From NCBI GenBank assembly GCA_963824345.1, contig CAWGOZ010000021.1, forward strand, positions 124,001-188,000: a stretch of 64,000 nt of DNA, written 5' to 3'. Every line of letters begins with the position of its first letter. Within the stretch, counting starts at the first letter, position 1. Below the pieces are notes generated by a model, which worked only from the letters and a program-made list of their open reading frames with translations, was not told the DNA's origin and did no database searches. The position numbers and the translations under genes were made by a program. This document shows positions 62,503 through 64,000 of the stretch, in pieces. This DNA is from Palsa-89 sp963824345 (GTDB taxonomy: Bacteria; Acidobacteriota; Terriglobia; Bryobacterales; Bryobacteraceae).

Positions 62503-62765
62503 AAACGGGCGCGGAGGACGATTCTCCGCAACGTGAGCAATGTCTTGAGCGACGAGAAAAAGCAACAGGTTATCGCCCTGGGTCAGCTCGGCTGGCCGCT
62601 GCGGCGCATCGAAAGGGCCACCGGAGTCCGCCGTGAAACGGCCACTGGCTACTTGAAAGCGGCTGGCATCGCGGTTCGTCCGCCAGGCGGCTGGGGCAAA
62701 CTGCCGCCGGCAAAACCGGCCAACAACCCGACCACCGCCCCCCAGCCCGATTCAAAACCGGCCAA
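62442..62765 (+). repeat. four copies of AAAACCGGCCAA at an IS21-type end
   Basis: Copies lie at 62442-62453, 62467-62478, 62712-62723 and 62754-62765. The two outer copies lie before the transposase start. The inner two lie inside the gene and encode KPAN each time. Multiple short direct repeats near the end are typical of IS21 elements, where they bind the transposase. The outermost tip and target duplication could not be fixed. Confidence 0.75.
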
Positions 62766-64000
62766 CGAGGTGACCACCGACTTCGGCGCGGGTTCCGGCC
62801 TGACTGCCGGTGATGCTGCGGGTTCTCCCGGCCCATCCAGCGCCTGCGATCCGTACCGCGAAACGATCGAGCTGGGTCTGTCGCGCGGCCGCAATGCCAT
62901 GGCCATCTGGCAGGACCTGGTCGATCAGCACGGATTCGCTGGCGGCTATCAAAGCGTCAAACGCTTCGTTCGCAAGCTGCGCGGAGTCCAGTCGCCGGAA
63001 GCCCGTGCGGTGATCCTCACTAAAGCCGGTGAGGAAACACAAGTGGATTACGGGACCGGCCCCATGGTGCGCGATCCGCACAGCGGCAAGTATCGGCGCA
63101 CACGGCTGTTCGTGTTGACCCTGGGATTCAGCCGCAAATCGGTTCGGCTGCTGGTGTTTCGGTCCAGTGCTCAAACCTGGGCTCAGTTGCACGAGCGAGC
63201 GTTTCGACGGCTGGGTGGAACCACGCGCGTGGTGGTGCTCGATAACCTCCGCGAAGGCGTGCTTTCGCCTGACATCTACGATCCAGCACTGAACCCATTG
63301 TACCGCGACGTGCTCGCCCATTATGGCGCGGTAGCCATGCCGTGCCGCATTCAAGATCCGGATCGAAAAGGCAAGGTGGAGTCAGGCGTCGGCCATGCGC
63401 AGAAAACGCCGCTGAAAGGGCTCCGCTTCGAGAGTCTGGAAGAAGCGCAATCCCATCTGGATCGCTGGGAAGAACGCTGGGCCGATACGCGGATTCACGG
63501 CACCACCAAACGGCAAGTCACCGCGATGTTCTCCGAAGAGAAACCGGCGCTCCAGCCGCTGCCACTGGAACCGTTTCGCTATTACCAGTATGGCGAGCGA
63601 ACGGTACATCTGGATGGGTGCGTGGAAGTGGAAGCGGCCTATTACAGCGCGCCGCCGGGCTGGATCAGCCGCCGTGTGGCAGTGCAGTGGGACGGCCAGC
63701 ATGTCCGCCTGCTCCATCCGAAAACCGGACAGTTGCTGCGCGAGCATCTCCGCCAGGAACGCGGCCGGCATCGGATCAAAGACGAGGATCGGCCGAAACG
63801 AACTCCGCTCGGTACCGTGCAACTGCTGGCGCGCGCCGAAAGGACCGGGTCGCACATCGGCACGCTGTCTCATGCGCTGCACCGGCTGCAAGGGGAGCCA
63901 GCTATCCGCCGCATTCAAGGATTGCTAGCGTTCGCCAAGAAGTATGGCGTCGCGCGAGTCGACGATGCCTGTGCCGTTGCATTGGAAGTCGAGGCCTACG
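62533..64000 (+). CDS. istA: IS21-family transposase IstA (runs off the window)
   Basis: From a GTG start at 62533, 489 codons are open to the window end. An HTH (QLGWPLRRIERATGVRRETATGYL) leads, then a Pro-rich linker that includes the repeated KPAN. The catalytic DDE core follows, with Asp in TQVDYGTGPMV, Asp in VVVLDNLREGVL and Glu in DRKGKVESGVGHA. The C-terminal barrel begins VEVEAAYYSAPPGWISRRV. The start is not conserved with certainty; GTG is the first codon before the HTH. It is a different subgroup from the IS21 element at 25-27 kb. istB should lie beyond 64000. Confidence 0.9.
   Translation, partial: MSNVLSDEKKQQVIALGQLGWPLRRIERATGVRRETATGYLKAAGIAVRPPGGWGKLPPAKPANNPTTAPQPDSKPANEVTTDFGAGSGLTAGDAAGSPGPSSACDPYRETIELGLSRGRNAMAIWQDLVDQHGFAGGYQSVKRFVRKLRGVQSPEARAVILTKAGEETQVDYGTGPMVRDPHSGKYRRTRLFVLTLGFSRKSVRLLVFRSSAQTWAQLHERAFRRLGGTTRVVVLDNLREGVLSPDIYDPALNPLYRDVLAHYGAVAMPCRIQDPDRKGKVESGVGHAQKTPLKGLRFESLEEAQSHLDRWEERWADTRIHGTTKRQVTAMFSEEKPALQPLPLEPFRYYQYGERTVHLDGCVEVEAAYYSAPPGWISRRVAVQWDGQHVRLLHPKTGQLLREHLRQERGRHRIKDEDRPKRTPLGTVQLLARAERTGSHIGTLSHALHRLQGEPAIRRIQGLLAFAKKYGVARVDDACAVALEVEAY

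Overview
The window is GC-rich bacterial chromosome. It carries KaiC/KaiB, a CheB-CheR-kinase fusion, a PEP-CTERM-like surface protein, a NusG-like antiterminator heading a large polysaccharide cluster, and many IS21, IS256, IS1380 and recombinase-trio elements. I infer a soil-type Acidobacteriota (Solibacter/Bryobacter-like). This rests on gene content, not on any marker gene comparison.

Region 1 (1-10.8 kb) is mostly metabolic. It holds an HpcH/HpaI aldolase, an alpha/beta hydrolase, tyrS-folP as a translationally coupled pair, convergent mutM and a Rieske ferredoxin. A probable oxalate-catabolism block follows: an oxalyl-CoA-decarboxylase-like ThDP enzyme, a CaiB/BaiF CoA-transferase broken by at least six frameshifts, a formyltransferase-fold protein resembling the hydrolase domain of 10-formyltetrahydrofolate dehydrogenase, and a convergent oxalate/formate-antiporter-type MFS protein.

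Region 2 (10.9-18.4 kb) opens with decayed DNA: a tRNA-Thr cut in the anticodon loop, a GNAT remnant and a remnant of a LexA-like winged-helix protein. Next come a 1219-residue CheB-CheR-PAS-histidine kinase, its LuxR-type response regulator and a degenerate SGNH/GDSL-like PEP-CTERM protein.

Region 3 (18.4-33.2 kb) is a mobile-element hot spot. It has an IS1380 transposase and an IS21-family element (istA/istB plus a zinc-finger ORF) whose istB is split by a complete recombinase-in-trio (RIT) element with 86-bp perfect inverted repeats. It also has a kaiC-kaiB pair, a broken molybdopterin-binding gene, a frameshifted DksA/TraR gene and an IS256-family element with 27-bp imperfect ends and an 8-bp target duplication.

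Region 4 (34.1-62.4 kb) is a Wzx/Wzy-type exopolysaccharide or capsule cluster, all on the plus strand. Control and export parts are a CpsB-type phosphatase, a NusG-like antiterminator, a Wza-like export protein and a Wzc-like tyrosine kinase (frameshifted). Assembly parts are a Wzy-like polymerase, glycosyltransferases, an initiating sugar transferase and a Wzx flippase. Sugar-modification parts are two asparagine-synthase-like amidotransferases, a DegT aminotransferase, a split transketolase, a FlaA1/CapD dehydratase, a CMP-nonulosonate synthetase fused to a HAD phosphatase, a NeuB-like synthase and several methyltransferases. The cluster ends in a PhyH-like gene interrupted by a second IS21-type element that runs off the window.

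Six genes carry frameshifts (CoA-transferase, IS256 transposase, DksA/TraR, molybdopterin-binding gene, Wzc kinase, second asparagine synthase). Either the region is decaying or the assembly has residual indel errors; the sequence alone cannot separate the two.
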